59,415 nt of DNA, from contig JAQTQN010000003.1 in NCBI GenBank assembly GCA_028712225.1, positions 1-59,415 of the forward strand, in the 5' to 3' direction. The stretch comes from Methylobacter sp. GTDB taxonomy: Bacteria; Pseudomonadota; Gammaproteobacteria; Methylococcales; Methylomonadaceae. The notes beneath the pieces were generated by a model that did not search any database, was not told where the DNA came from, and was given only the letters and a program-made list of their open reading frames with translations. A program made the position numbers and the translations under genes. Below, one piece after another: positions 8,285 to 18,669 of this stretch (the stretch's first letter is position 1; every line of letters begins with the position of its first letter).

Positions 8285-8834
8285 GTGCTTTTAAGTTTTC
8301 AAGACCAGCTTTCAATACTGTGGTTACTGCAGTATTAGCGGCTTCTTCGTTCATTTCTGCTGGTGGGTTGTTGTTCATGTAAGCGCGGTAATAACCGGCT
8401 TTCCAGGAAACAGTAGTGGTATCGCCATTTGGAGTGACATCAATGCTGGCTGCATAGTTATCAACCGGGAACACAGGTACTTTTTCTTCAGCGCCGGAAT
8501 GGGTAATGGTTTTTGCAGTGCTAATGTCGGTAATCTTATAAGCATAAGACAAACCTTTTTCGTCATACTTTTTCAATTCTTCGGTGATGGTGCCGCCGTC
8601 TTTTAGTGTTAACACGCGGGTTGCGCCTTTAGTGTTGCCACCGTTAACAGTTACACTTTTAACCGCCGGTAGCCAAGATAAATCGCCGTAATCTTTAATG
8701 ATCGACCAAACTTTCTCAGCCGGTGCATTGATGGTAATTTCCTCGTCTGTTTTTTGACGAACAGGACCGTGAGCACTGACTAAACCGCTAAACAAAAATA
8801 GTGCCGCCGATCCAGCCAAAATAACTTTCTTCAT
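8271..8834 (-). CDS. mxaD: MxaD-like SRPBCC-fold periplasmic protein
   Basis: A signal peptide ending near VSA-HG precedes an SRPBCC (START-like) domain with the motifs INAPAEKVWSIIKDYGDLSWLP and GGTITEEL. This matches MxaD, the periplasmic protein reported to help methanol dehydrogenase pass electrons to cytochrome cL. Here it is apart from any mxaFJGI genes and is followed by an overlapping YVTN propeller. A good ribosome site (AGAGGG) precedes the ATG. The gene symbol is given on similarity; a generic SRPBCC role remains possible. Confidence 0.75.
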   Translation of the reverse strand: MKKVILAGSAALFLFSGLVSAHGPVRQKTDEEITINAPAEKVWSIIKDYGDLSWLPAVKSVTVNGGNTKGATRVLTLKDGGTITEELKKYDEKGLSYAYKITDISTAKTITHSGAEEKVPVFPVDNYAASIDVTPNGDTTTVSWKAGYYRAYMNNNPPAEMNEEAANTAVTTVLKAGLENLKALAEK

Positions 8835-9036
8835 AGTAACCCTCTTAAATTATTAACATAAAAACCAAACCCGAATCATATGATAACGGCATGCAACCTG
8901 CTCCGCAATAAGCCTGGCAGCGGCTGTTAACGCCAGGAAAAAACCTTGGAATTGCTTGGTCTAAAATTTACCTGCTTTTCGCTTCCGCTTGTTGCGATAA
9001 TAAGCCCACATTAATTATTAAAGGGTACTGTTTCGC

Positions 9037-9945
9037 ATGTGGTTTAAAAACTTAAGTATTTTTCGTCTTACCGAAGAGTTCGCTCTAACTCCAGTCGAAT
9101 TGGAAGAAAAGCTCGGTCAAATCGCTTTCCGTCCTTGTGGTCAGCATGAAGAAGCCACTTTCGGCTGGACTGCGCCTTTAGGCAAAACATCACAACAGCT
9201 GGTACACGCGGCTAACGGTTTTATGATGATTTGCGTGAAAAAAGAGGAAAAAGTCCTGCCGGCAGCGGTAGTCAATGAAATGCTTCAGGAAAAAATTCTG
9301 GAAGCCGAAGATCAACAAGGCCGGAAATTAGCTAAAAAAGAACGTGCCGCAATTAAGGATGAATTGATCTTTGAGCTATTGCCCAGAGCTTTTACCTTTT
9401 CCAACAAAACCTATGCTTACATTGATCCTAAAGGCGGCTGGATAGTCGTTGATGCCGCATCAGCAAAAAAAGCTGAAGATTTACTCAGCCTGCTGCGTAA
9501 GTGCTTAGGCTCATTACCTGCCGTTCCGCTTAATACTGTCGATAAACCAGTAGCCATCATGACCGATTGGTTGATCAACAACCAACCGCCTTCAGACATC
9601 ACTATCGAAGATGAATGCGAACTGCGCTCGCCGGAAGAAGAGGGCGGTATTATTCGTTGCAAACGCCACGATCTGTCGTTGCCGGAAATCAAAAATCACC
9701 TGGATACCGGCAAGGAAGTGATTAAATTGGCGGTCAGCTGGGCAGATCGTTTAGCTTTTATCATTGATGAAAATCTGGCAGTAAAACGCCTGAAATTTCT
9801 GGATTTAATACAAGAACAAGTCACCGACACCGAAACTTCAAGTGAAGCCGAACAATTCGATGTGGATTTTTCCATCATGTCATTAGAATTGGCAAACTTT
9901 CTGCCACGGCTATTGGAATTGTTCGGTGGCGAAAATAAAGCCTAA
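9037..9945 (+). CDS. rdgC: Recombination-associated protein RdgC
   Basis: The N-terminus MWFKNLSIFRLTEEF and the block FRPCGQHEEATFGWTAPLG are characteristic of RdgC, a ring-shaped DNA-binding protein of the nucleoid that limits RecA. At 302 residues it is full-length. The gene is a single unit divergent from the mxaD-like pair. Nothing unusual is seen. Confidence 0.95.
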   Translation: MWFKNLSIFRLTEEFALTPVELEEKLGQIAFRPCGQHEEATFGWTAPLGKTSQQLVHAANGFMMICVKKEEKVLPAAVVNEMLQEKILEAEDQQGRKLAKKERAAIKDELIFELLPRAFTFSNKTYAYIDPKGGWIVVDAASAKKAEDLLSLLRKCLGSLPAVPLNTVDKPVAIMTDWLINNQPPSDITIEDECELRSPEEEGGIIRCKRHDLSLPEIKNHLDTGKEVIKLAVSWADRLAFIIDENLAVKRLKFLDLIQEQVTDTETSSEAEQFDVDFSIMSLELANFLPRLLELFGGENKA

Positions 9946-10254
9946 TCAGCCATAAAACACTCGGCATGCCGGTCAGCACTGAGTCTACTCCGGCATGTCA
10001 ATTATCACTTCGGTAATGCTTCCTAGTCCCCTAGCATGTTGAGCACAGCCATACTGTCTTAACCAGGCCATTCTTATGCCTTGATTAACGGGTTGTTTAG
10101 ACGCTGGATGTTTTTTGCACCGTTGTTTTTTTGGAACTCATTTTGTGAGGTGGATCGTAAATCCAGTAACTTCTTCTAAACTATATCCCACTATCAGCCC
10201 GTAGCCCGATTTCATCTTAACCACCATGATTAATCAGCAACATCAATGTGAAAA
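9946..10254. other. Intergenic region, 309 bp, with one inverted repeat
   Basis: CATGCCGG (9965-9972) and CCGGCATG (9990-9997) form an 8-bp inverted repeat just after rdgC, without a T-run. The rest should hold the promoter of the TonB-receptor operon, but I see no convincing -35/-10 pair or operator. Confidence 0.4.
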
Positions 10255-12216
10255 ATGCGCCGTCTAATTACTACTTTGATTCTGCTGGCCCTAAGCAGAT
10301 CAGTCACGGCAAATGATTCCGACACTGAAGACTTAACCAATCTTTCCATCGAAGAATTACTCAACGTCGAAGTAATCAGCTCATCACGACTGGGTCAAAA
10401 AACTAACCAAGCCCCCACATCGGTATCAATACTGACCGCCAGTGACATTCGCACTTTTGGCTGGCGCACCTTGGCTGATGCGCTTAACGGAATGCGTGGG
10501 CTGTTTACTGCCAACGACCGTAACTACAGCTTTCTTGGGGTACGCGGCTTTGAAAAAAATGATTACAACTCGCGCGTGCTAATGATGATCGATGGCCTGC
10601 GTATGAATGAAAACATTTATGACACCGGCAATATCGCTCAGGAATTCATGCTGGACATCGATTTGGTCGAACGCATCGAATATATTCCAGGGTCTGGGTC
10701 GACGATTTATGGTGCAAATGCCTTTTTGGGCTTTATCAATGTCATCACCAAAAAAGGTAAAGCCATTAATGGTGCTCAACTGGCCGGAGAAGCTGGGAGT
10801 TTTGATACTTATAAAGGCCGGGTCAGTTATGGCAAGCAATTCGACAACGGCACAGATATTCTATTTTCAGCCTCACATTACGATAGCGGTGGCGTAGAAA
10901 ATCTCTATTTCCCCGCACACGACAATCCCGCCAGCAACAACGGCATTGCCCATAACATGGACACCGAACGCGCAGATCGCCTGTTCGGAAAAGTGCAATT
11001 TGAAGATTTTACCTTCAGCGGTGGCGTTGTCGACCGGTATAAACAAGTGCCAACAGCGTCATATGGGCAGGTTTTTAACGACCCGGATAATCACTCTGTC
11101 GATAGACAATATTTCGGCAATATTAACTATCAAAAAGCCCTAAACGATAAAAGCTCCTTGCTGCTAAAAGGTTTTTACCAAGGCTACGATTACCAGGCCA
11201 AAGATATTTATAATTTCAACGATACGCGAACTGTCTCTATTGATAAAACCGTCGGCCGCTGGTTTGGCGGCGAAGCGCAAATCACCACCAATGTGTTTGA
11301 CCGGCACAGACTGATATTTGGCTTGGAATATCAATACGATCTTCGTCAGTACCAAGTAAATTACGACGTTGATCCTTATTATCAGTATCTGAACACCAAC
11401 CGAAATGGTCATCGTGTTGAAGTGTTTGCCCAGGATGATATTCAAATACTGGATGATCTGGTCTTTAGTGCCGGACTCCGCTTTGATTATCATCACCAAA
11501 TTCAACATTTGCCGGTTAATCCACGCCTTGGGTTGATCTGGAATCCGTTATCCAGCACCACCTTTAAACTGCTTTACAGCTCGACATTTCGCGCACCCAA
11601 TGCCGCACAGATGGATGCCAACCTGTATTACTTCGGCGTTAATTCAAAACTTCAGGAAGAGAAAATAAAAAGTTATGAAAGCATTGTCGAATGGCATTCA
11701 TCAGATGGTTTAAAGCTTTTCGGCTCTTTGTTTTATAACCATATGGAAAAGCTTTTAGGCTACAACAGCGATGGCTATGTTGCCAATATCGATCACTACG
11801 ACGCCTATGGTGCAGAATCAGAGGCTGAAAAACGCTGGGATAATGGACGCTTGTTGAAAGCTTCGTATACCTTTAGCTTCCTGAGTGATCAACTGAAGGA
11901 TGGTGCCCGGACGACCGGATCACCGCAGAATGTGTTTAAACTGCATTATGCCGAACCGCTATTTAATAACTATGCAAAACTCGGGGTAGAAAATATTTAC
12001 ATCGGCAACCGCAAAACCGAGCAAGGTAATTTGGCGGATGCTTATGATCTGATTAACGTTAATCTGACTTCAGATCGACTAATGCAGGGCTTGGATGTAT
12101 CGCTGGGTGTTTATAACTTATTAGACAGCCATTACCAAATGCTGGGCGGGGGCGTGAACAACATCTTGTTGATGAATGGCCGCGAATTTCGTGTCAAATT
12201 GCAAGTCACGTTTTAA
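10255..12216 (+). CDS. TonB-dependent outer-membrane receptor
   Basis: A signal peptide (about 19 residues) precedes LTNLSIEELLNVEVISSSR, then a plug domain (about 45-150) with VSILTASDIR and GSTIYGANAFLGFINVITK, then a beta-barrel ending in the C-terminal Phe of outer-membrane proteins. The length (653) is typical. The ligand cannot be told from sequence. Directly downstream are a YfiR-like protein and a giant c-di-GMP enzyme, so this receptor may feed an envelope signal into second-messenger control rather than serve only for uptake. That role is inferred from context. Confidence 0.88.
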   Translation: MRRLITTLILLALSRSVTANDSDTEDLTNLSIEELLNVEVISSSRLGQKTNQAPTSVSILTASDIRTFGWRTLADALNGMRGLFTANDRNYSFLGVRGFEKNDYNSRVLMMIDGLRMNENIYDTGNIAQEFMLDIDLVERIEYIPGSGSTIYGANAFLGFINVITKKGKAINGAQLAGEAGSFDTYKGRVSYGKQFDNGTDILFSASHYDSGGVENLYFPAHDNPASNNGIAHNMDTERADRLFGKVQFEDFTFSGGVVDRYKQVPTASYGQVFNDPDNHSVDRQYFGNINYQKALNDKSSLLLKGFYQGYDYQAKDIYNFNDTRTVSIDKTVGRWFGGEAQITTNVFDRHRLIFGLEYQYDLRQYQVNYDVDPYYQYLNTNRNGHRVEVFAQDDIQILDDLVFSAGLRFDYHHQIQHLPVNPRLGLIWNPLSSTTFKLLYSSTFRAPNAAQMDANLYYFGVNSKLQEEKIKSYESIVEWHSSDGLKLFGSLFYNHMEKLLGYNSDGYVANIDHYDAYGAESEAEKRWDNGRLLKASYTFSFLSDQLKDGARTTGSPQNVFKLHYAEPLFNNYAKLGVENIYIGNRKTEQGNLADAYDLINVNLTSDRLMQGLDVSLGVYNLLDSHYQMLGGGVNNILLMNGREFRVKLQVTF

Positions 12217-12231
12217 GTCGAGCTATTTATT

Positions 12232-12762
12232 ATGACTTTAAAACGCTGCTATCTAATCCTTTTTTTGCTACTCGCAACGGCTATTGCCGATCAAGCATTC
12301 GCCGAGTCCGGTAACGAAGAAGCGGTAAAAACAGCTTTTCTATATAACTTTTTTAAGTTTATTGACTGGCCGAAAGCCGCTTCTACAGAAAAGGTTTTAA
12401 ACTTGTGTACAACTAATGACGACCATTTAGGTGACAGCCTATGGGTGCTTAAAAATAAAACCATTGGTAACACCCCTATATTTATACGTCGTGGCATCAA
12501 TGATGACACCCTAAAAACCTGCCATATGGTATTTATCAGCGGCTCTAACAATGACGAAGTCATCATTAAAAATTTAAAAGGCCTGCCGATAGTAACGGTT
12601 AGCGACATGCCAGGATTCATCGATCACGGCGGTATGATAGGCTTGGTGCGAGCCGATAATCGTCTCAGTTTTGAGATTAATATTGATACTGTAAACGCCA
12701 GTAGTGTGCATATCGGCACCCAAATGCTTAAATTGGCGAAAAGAATCAATACTGAAAAATAG
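12232..12762 (+). CDS. YfiR family (DUF4154) periplasmic protein
   Basis: A signal peptide ending near AFA-ES is followed by the YfiR-type start AVKTAFLYNFFKFIDWP and the later blocks VTVSDMPGFIDHGGMIGL and RLSFEINIDT, all hallmarks of DUF4154. In Pseudomonas, YfiR is a periplasmic repressor of the diguanylate cyclase YfiN. Two Cys residues (LNLC and KTCHM) could form a redox-sensitive disulfide. It lies 15 bases after the TonB receptor and 24 before the hybrid c-di-GMP protein, whose periplasmic domain it probably controls. Confidence 0.88.
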   Translation: MTLKRCYLILFLLLATAIADQAFAESGNEEAVKTAFLYNFFKFIDWPKAASTEKVLNLCTTNDDHLGDSLWVLKNKTIGNTPIFIRRGINDDTLKTCHMVFISGSNNDEVIIKNLKGLPIVTVSDMPGFIDHGGMIGLVRADNRLSFEINIDTVNASSVHIGTQMLKLAKRINTEK

Positions 12763-12786
12763 TCTGTTAATGGTTACCAACGTCTT

Positions 12787-15700
12787 ATGAAACCACATAA
12801 ATTTTCCGACCTGCCCATAACGAACAAACTGCGTCGTTTGCAGGCAATGACATTGGGTCTGGCACTAATACTTACTTTGTTGATTAGCAGCATCACCCAT
12901 CTCTGGCATCAGCACCGAGACATGTTGGTTGATGTTAATTCCACAGGGAATATGATCGGCTTTAATGCCTCAGCGGCCCTGCTGTTTGACGACAAACAAT
13001 CTGCAACCGATATTCTGTCGGCGTTGCGTAGTAAACCCAACATCATTGGCGCCCAGTTATATACCATTGAAGGGGCTCCATTTGCCCACTACAGCGCAAA
13101 CGGTTATTTTATCGGTTTCCCAAATCTATTATCAGACGCGGAAAACCAGTTACAGCAACAAAGCATTATGTTGCTTACTCATATTGTGATCCAACCGATT
13201 TACCATAAAGACGATACCGTCGGCTATCTATACCTGCTGATCGATTTACAACCAATGTGGTTAGGGCTGTTGAACGAACTAGGCCAAATATTGCTGGCAA
13301 TGCTGGCGGCTTTTGTCGTTAGCGGATGGTACGGACAACGCTTGGCGGCATTAGTTTCAGCCCCATTGATTAGCTTATCGCTAATCGCACAGCAAGTATC
13401 GCGGGATAAAAATTACACCGTCAGGGCGCTAGGTGAAAGCGAAGATGAAATAGGCCAACTGGTAAAAAGCTTTAATCAAATGATAGAGCAAGTTCAGGAA
13501 CGCGATAACGCACTGGGAAACCAGCGCGATCAACTTGAAACCGAAGTTGCAGCCAGGACGATAGATTTACGACAGGCTGTCATCGAAGCACAAGCTTCAA
13601 ACATTGCTAAATCCCAGTTTCTTGCCAACATGAGCCATGAAATACGCACGCCGATGAATGGCGTGCTGGGTATGACCGAGTTGTTAATTAATACTGACTT
13701 GACGAGTCGCCAAAAACGGCTGGCTGAAACAGCTTATCGATCCGCAGAGTCATTACTGGGGGTTATCAACAACATTCTGGATTTTTCTAAAATCGAGGCC
13801 AGCAAGTTTCAATTACACATCAGCGACTTTGATTTACGTGCCCTGCTGGAAGAAACCACAGAAACACTGGTCAGTCAGGCTCATCATAAAAATCTTGAAT
13901 TAATATTAAATTTGCCGGTTGAATTAAACGATATTGTGAGCGGCGACATCGATAGGCTGCGCCAGGTATTAATTAATTTACTGGGTAACGCCATTAAATT
14001 CACCCATACCGGCGAGGTGCAGTTAAAAGTAAGCTATTTACCAGCCAACCAAGAACAATGCATACATTTATTATTTGAAGTAACCGATACCGGTATCGGT
14101 ATCCCACTTGAACGACAAAACACTATTTTTGAAAGTTTTACGCAAGTTGATGGCTCCATTACGCGTCGGTATGGAGGCACAGGCTTAGGATTGACAATCT
14201 CTAAACAACTGGTTGCCCTGATGGGCGGTAATCTGGAAGTCAGTAGTAACGATGGGCAAGGTTCTAAATTCTACTTCAGCTTACAGCTGGAACGCAGTGC
14301 TCAGCAGTCCTTGGCAAAAGCGGATATAAGTGCGTTGCAAGGCATGAATATTTTAGTGGTGGACGATAGCGCCACCAACCGGGAAATTTTGTACGAACAA
14401 TTAAGCCACTGGGGGTGTTTGTGTGATTGCGTAGCCAGCGGCGCCGGAGCCCTGGCGCATTTACAGGCAGCGGTACAGCAAAATAAACACTATCACGTGA
14501 TTTTATTAGATTGGCACATGCCGGAAATGGATGGTCTGACTCTGGCAAAAAATATCAAACATGACTCGCGTTTTCCATCCGTGCCAATGGTCATGTTGAG
14601 TTCTGACAACATAGCTATTGATGCCGAAAAGGTAAGTGATTACGGGATTAACTTGTTTTTAACAAAACCGGTCATTCAACAAAAGCTATTGAAATGTTTA
14701 TTGGAACTTTTCGGAAGCGCCGGTACCCAAGAGAAAATCGCTCAGGCTATGCTCGTTGATCAGAGCCCAAAAACGATCGTTACTATTTTGATTGCTGAAG
14801 ATCAGCCCATTAACCAAGAAGTCGGCGCATGTATGCTGGCCGCTATGGGCTATAACGCAGAAATTGCCAATAACGGACAGGAAGCCGTTAACGCCAGCGC
14901 GGAAAAACACTATGACTTGATTTTAATGGATTGCCACATGCCGGAACTGGACGGCTTTGACGCAACTAAAGCCATACGTAAACGTGAGTTGGCAACGCCT
15001 GAACAATACCATGTGCCAATTATTGCGCTAACGGCGGACGTACAAAAAGGGATTGTTGAACAGTGTCTGGATGCCGGGATGGATGGCTATTTAAGTAAGC
15101 CTTTCAGTCGGAGCCAATTGCAGGACGCATTAACCAAATGGTTGGTGACCAAGCAAAGCGAGACGGTACCGTTAGCATCAACTATTGCCTTGGACACAGA
15201 TCAAAAAACCATTGTTCCTTACATTACCGAGCGTCGCGGCATAGTTTTAAACCAAGAGGCACTAGAAAATCTCCGACAAATTACCACCACTACCGGCGAA
15301 ACCCTGCTAAACAATGCCATCAGGATGTTTTTACATTCTGCTCCCGAAGCTGTTCTGGCATTACGTAACGCCTTCAACATTCAAGACAGCGCTGCATTAA
15401 GAAAAACCGCGCATAGTTTTAAATCAGTGTGCGCCAATTTGGGGGCTCAAGCTTTAGCCGATGCTTGTGCGACCGTTGAAAGCATAGCCAAGCAAGGTAA
15501 ATTTACTGGCGTAGCAGAGTTACTGTCGGCTATGGAAATTAATCTACCCAAAGTCATTAATGCCCTAACTAAAGAATTTGATAGTGCAGCGCTTACGAAT
15601 TCGGCTAACGTGAATCAGCAAGCTCAACCTGAATTAACCAGCAAACGTATTTTGCTGGTTGATGATGACAGTAATTTTCGTTTAATCACTAGCGCCGCAT

Positions 15701-17712
15701 TGAATGCATCGGGTTTTTTAGTTGATCAGGCTGTCAGCGGCAACGAGGCGCTTGAAAAAATCACCAAGCAGGAGCCGCCGGATTTAATATTACTGGACGC
15801 GGTAATGGACGGAATCGATGGTTTTGAAACCTGCCGATTATTACGTAGCGCAGATAATATGGCTGATGTGCCCATCATCATGTCAACAGGCTTAGGTGAT
15901 ATCGATTCTATCAATCGCGCTTTTGAGGCAGGTGCCAATGATTTCGTTATAAAACCTTTAAACTATCCGATCTTAATGCATCGACTAGGATTTATTTTAA
16001 GAGCCAGCGCGAACACTGCTGAGCTTAAATGTAGTAAATTTCAGTTGAGTGCCGCCCAACGTATTGCTCGCCTGGGTTACTGGACGTGGGATTCAAGGCT
16101 TAACCAATTTCAAATTTCCGAGCATTTGGCAGAATTATGCGGCATAGATTTAGCGTCTTTTAACAAAACCTTAGAAGGCTTTATTGCACTAATTCATCCG
16201 GATGATCAAGAGTTTGTTAAAAACATTATTACAGCGGCACGTAATAAGGCAACAACTCAACATGCTGAATACCGCTTACAAGTAAGCCATTCCGATCCTA
16301 TTATTGTCCACCAGGAAATTGAAGCCATCACCGAAAACGCTCATTCCATTATTACCGGTACGGTTCAGGACATTACCCATAAAAAACAAACGGAATTGCA
16401 GATACACCGCTTAGCCTATTTTGATAATCTGACCGGCTTGGCGAGTAGAGCGTATTACTATGAACGCATTGAAGATTTCATTAATGCGGCCAATCGTCGT
16501 AGCGAGCAGTTTGCATTTTTGTTTCTTGATCTGGATGGCTTTAAAGATATTAACGATAGCTTTGGTCATGATGTCGGCGATCACTTTCTTAAAGCCATTG
16601 CCGAACGTCTAAAACATGTCGTTAGAGACATTGATTTTGCAGCTAGGTTAGGCGGCGATGAATTTTGTATTATTCTGAATAATATCGCTGATGATGAAGG
16701 TATTGCTGAGGTTGCAGACCGTTGTTTGCGACAGATTAATCAACCCTTACAGCTGGATCAGCATCAGATAAAACCTCGTGTAAGTATTGGTATTGCCCTC
16801 TATCCCAGAGACGGAACAAATGAAGTGAAGCTAATGAAAGCAGCAGACGCCGCTATGTATGCCGCTAAACAAGCCGGTAAACAGCGCTATATGTTTTATT
16901 CAGAGGATATGGCCAGCCAGGCGATCAGCCGTTTGGAAAAAGAACAATCCTTAAGAGAGGCGTTTGATCAGGATCAGTTTGTGCTGCATTATCAACCGCA
17001 AATATCCATGCAGACGGGCAAAATGGTTGGTATGGAAGCTTTGATCCGCTGGCAACATCCTGAAAAAGGCCTGGTTCCACCGATTGAATTTATTTCGTTA
17101 GCCGATCAACTAGGCTTAATTACGGAGTTGGGTAATTGGGTATTGCGCGCTGTCTGTCGACAAATTGTGCAATGGCATCAAGCCGGATTACCGTATTTAC
17201 GAGTCGCGGTGAATATTGCCCCGGCGCATTTTCAAAATCCCGAGTTATTCAATACTGTTAACGAATTACTGCAACAGACCGGGATACCGCCGGAATATCT
17301 CGAGCTGGAAGTTACCGAAAGTACAATACAAGCAGCGAGCTCACTTAATGTCTTTCAACAATTAAGGGCGTTAGGCGTAAAAATTGCCATTGATGATTTT
17401 GGTACCGGCTATTCTTGTCTCGCTTCGTTAAAACAATTACCTTTGGATTGTTTAAAAGTAGACAAGGTTTTTATTGATGACGTCTTAACCAATCCGCATA
17501 CTGCATTACTTTTGGGCACTATTATTGGTTTAGCGAATGCCCTGGATTATGCATTGGTGGCCGAGGGCGTTGAAACCAAAGAGCAAGCGTTGATTATGCA
17601 TGGCTTAGGCTGTCACATCATCCAAGGCTATTTGTTTAGTCGTCCGGTAGCCAGCGACCAAATCCCCGCTCTGTACAATGTGGATTTCACACTACCTAAA
17701 AATATTGGATAA
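12787..17712 (+). CDS. Hybrid sensor histidine kinase / REC-HPT-REC / PAS-GGDEF-EAL protein
   Basis: Order: membrane segment (20-40), periplasmic CHASE8-like sensor with GFNASAALLFDDKQSA, second membrane segment (160-180), HAMP, HisKA with phospho-His284 (MSHEIRTPMNG), ATPase domain, receiver 1 (Asp575), receiver 2 (Asp715), HPT (His876), receiver 3 (Asp1004), PAS (about 1083-1200), GGDEF (1289-1293) and EAL (Glu1417). The cyclase motif GGDEF is intact with an I-site RDID five residues before it. The EAL domain keeps GMEALIRW, ELEVTES, DDFGTGYS and AEGVET, so both making and breaking of c-di-GMP are possible. A complete phosphorelay and both enzyme domains in one chain is unusual. The YfiR gene upstream suggests periplasmic repression. 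Confidence 0.92.
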   Translation: MKPHKFSDLPITNKLRRLQAMTLGLALILTLLISSITHLWHQHRDMLVDVNSTGNMIGFNASAALLFDDKQSATDILSALRSKPNIIGAQLYTIEGAPFAHYSANGYFIGFPNLLSDAENQLQQQSIMLLTHIVIQPIYHKDDTVGYLYLLIDLQPMWLGLLNELGQILLAMLAAFVVSGWYGQRLAALVSAPLISLSLIAQQVSRDKNYTVRALGESEDEIGQLVKSFNQMIEQVQERDNALGNQRDQLETEVAARTIDLRQAVIEAQASNIAKSQFLANMSHEIRTPMNGVLGMTELLINTDLTSRQKRLAETAYRSAESLLGVINNILDFSKIEASKFQLHISDFDLRALLEETTETLVSQAHHKNLELILNLPVELNDIVSGDIDRLRQVLINLLGNAIKFTHTGEVQLKVSYLPANQEQCIHLLFEVTDTGIGIPLERQNTIFESFTQVDGSITRRYGGTGLGLTISKQLVALMGGNLEVSSNDGQGSKFYFSLQLERSAQQSLAKADISALQGMNILVVDDSATNREILYEQLSHWGCLCDCVASGAGALAHLQAAVQQNKHYHVILLDWHMPEMDGLTLAKNIKHDSRFPSVPMVMLSSDNIAIDAEKVSDYGINLFLTKPVIQQKLLKCLLELFGSAGTQEKIAQAMLVDQSPKTIVTILIAEDQPINQEVGACMLAAMGYNAEIANNGQEAVNASAEKHYDLILMDCHMPELDGFDATKAIRKRELATPEQYHVPIIALTADVQKGIVEQCLDAGMDGYLSKPFSRSQLQDALTKWLVTKQSETVPLASTIALDTDQKTIVPYITERRGIVLNQEALENLRQITTTTGETLLNNAIRMFLHSAPEAVLALRNAFNIQDSAALRKTAHSFKSVCANLGAQALADACATVESIAKQGKFTGVAELLSAMEINLPKVINALTKEFDSAALTNSANVNQQAQPELTSKRILLVDDDSNFRLITSAALNASGFLVDQAVSGNEALEKITKQEPPDLILLDAVMDGIDGFETCRLLRSADNMADVPIIMSTGLGDIDSINRAFEAGANDFVIKPLNYPILMHRLGFILRASANTAELKCSKFQLSAAQRIARLGYWTWDSRLNQFQISEHLAELCGIDLASFNKTLEGFIALIHPDDQEFVKNIITAARNKATTQHAEYRLQVSHSDPIIVHQEIEAITENAHSIITGTVQDITHKKQTELQIHRLAYFDNLTGLASRAYYYERIEDFINAANRRSEQFAFLFLDLDGFKDINDSFGHDVGDHFLKAIAERLKHVVRDIDFAARLGGDEFCIILNNIADDEGIAEVADRCLRQINQPLQLDQHQIKPRVSIGIALYPRDGTNEVKLMKAADAAMYAAKQAGKQRYMFYSEDMASQAISRLEKEQSLREAFDQDQFVLHYQPQISMQTGKMVGMEALIRWQHPEKGLVPPIEFISLADQLGLITELGNWVLRAVCRQIVQWHQAGLPYLRVAVNIAPAHFQNPELFNTVNELLQQTGIPPEYLELEVTESTIQAASSLNVFQQLRALGVKIAIDDFGTGYSCLASLKQLPLDCLKVDKVFIDDVLTNPHTALLLGTIIGLANALDYALVAEGVETKEQALIMHGLGCHIIQGYLFSRPVASDQIPALYNVDFTLPKNIG

Positions 17713-17728
17713 CCAGCCAAAATAACCC

Positions 17729-18613
17729 ATGCAAGAAATTAATACTGAAGATGTGCTGGCACAGTTTCTGAAAAAATTTAATGGGCCAATACGCATAGCG
17801 CCATTAGCGATAAATATTCATATCTTGATGCAAGCGCTAGCCGACGACGACATAGATCAGCGGCAATTAGCGGCAGTGCTGCATCATTATCCTGTGATTA
17901 CTGCCCGTTTGATCGCATTAGCCAACTCTGCATGGGCCTGTCCCGCGACTCCGATTACAAATATCGAAACGGCTTGTATTAGACTGGGAACCTCGGTTGT
18001 TAAGGGTATCAGCATTGCGATAGCCGTTGCCTCTTCTTTCAATGCCGCACGCTGTCCAGTGTTTGATTCAGTCCGTTTCTGGACGACCAGCATGCTGGTC
18101 GCTGAAGGAGCCAGATTGCTGGCAACAAAACTATCCGGCAAAGAAAAGTACTCCCTGGATTTCGAATACACTGCGCAAACCGCAGGTATTCTTCATAATC
18201 TGGGCTTGTTGTGGTTGGCTGACAATTTGGCAACAGAAACGGCAGAAGCCCTACAGTTAACCGCCGCAGACCCGTTATTAACCGTCAAGCAAGCATTAGT
18301 GCAGCGTACTGGTATTGATTATTGCTTGGTCGGCACGTGGATAGCTACGCAATGGCAAATTCCCGATGAGTTAATTGCCGTAATACAACATCATCGCGAC
18401 AATCAATATCAAGAACATACACCTGCACTGGTCGTACTGGTCGGTGCTGCCGCTAGAATGATGTCTTTAATATTTCAGGAAGCTGGGGAAATGGGGCATA
18501 ATCAAGATCTGCACAATTTAGGCATAGATGTTGATTGGCAACGCCACGTTTTTAAGCAACTCATTAATAAATTTGATTCAACTCGAGAGCTGTCTAAGAC
18601 GTTGTTTTTATAA
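17729..18613 (+). CDS. HDOD domain protein
   Basis: The protein matches the HDOD fold throughout: VLHHYPVITARLIALANSA, IETACIRLG, TAGILHNLGLLWLA and IAVIQHHRDN. The family is HD-related but usually lacks catalytic metal residues and serves in signalling or regulation. At 294 residues it is almost only this domain. It starts 16 bases after the hybrid GGDEF-EAL gene, so it is probably the fourth gene of that operon and may be an output or partner protein. Confidence 0.88.
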   Translation: MQEINTEDVLAQFLKKFNGPIRIAPLAINIHILMQALADDDIDQRQLAAVLHHYPVITARLIALANSAWACPATPITNIETACIRLGTSVVKGISIAIAVASSFNAARCPVFDSVRFWTTSMLVAEGARLLATKLSGKEKYSLDFEYTAQTAGILHNLGLLWLADNLATETAEALQLTAADPLLTVKQALVQRTGIDYCLVGTWIATQWQIPDELIAVIQHHRDNQYQEHTPALVVLVGAAARMMSLIFQEAGEMGHNQDLHNLGIDVDWQRHVFKQLINKFDSTRELSKTLFL

Positions 18614-18669
18614 GGCTTATGTGTTTTAAATTATGCAGTATTTCTAATAAAAAACGAGCGAGGTGAGTT

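Noticed and set aside
9965-9997. Inverted repeat after rdgC considered as a terminator
   Set aside because: The stem has no T-run on either side and a 17-base loop; kept only as an intergenic note.
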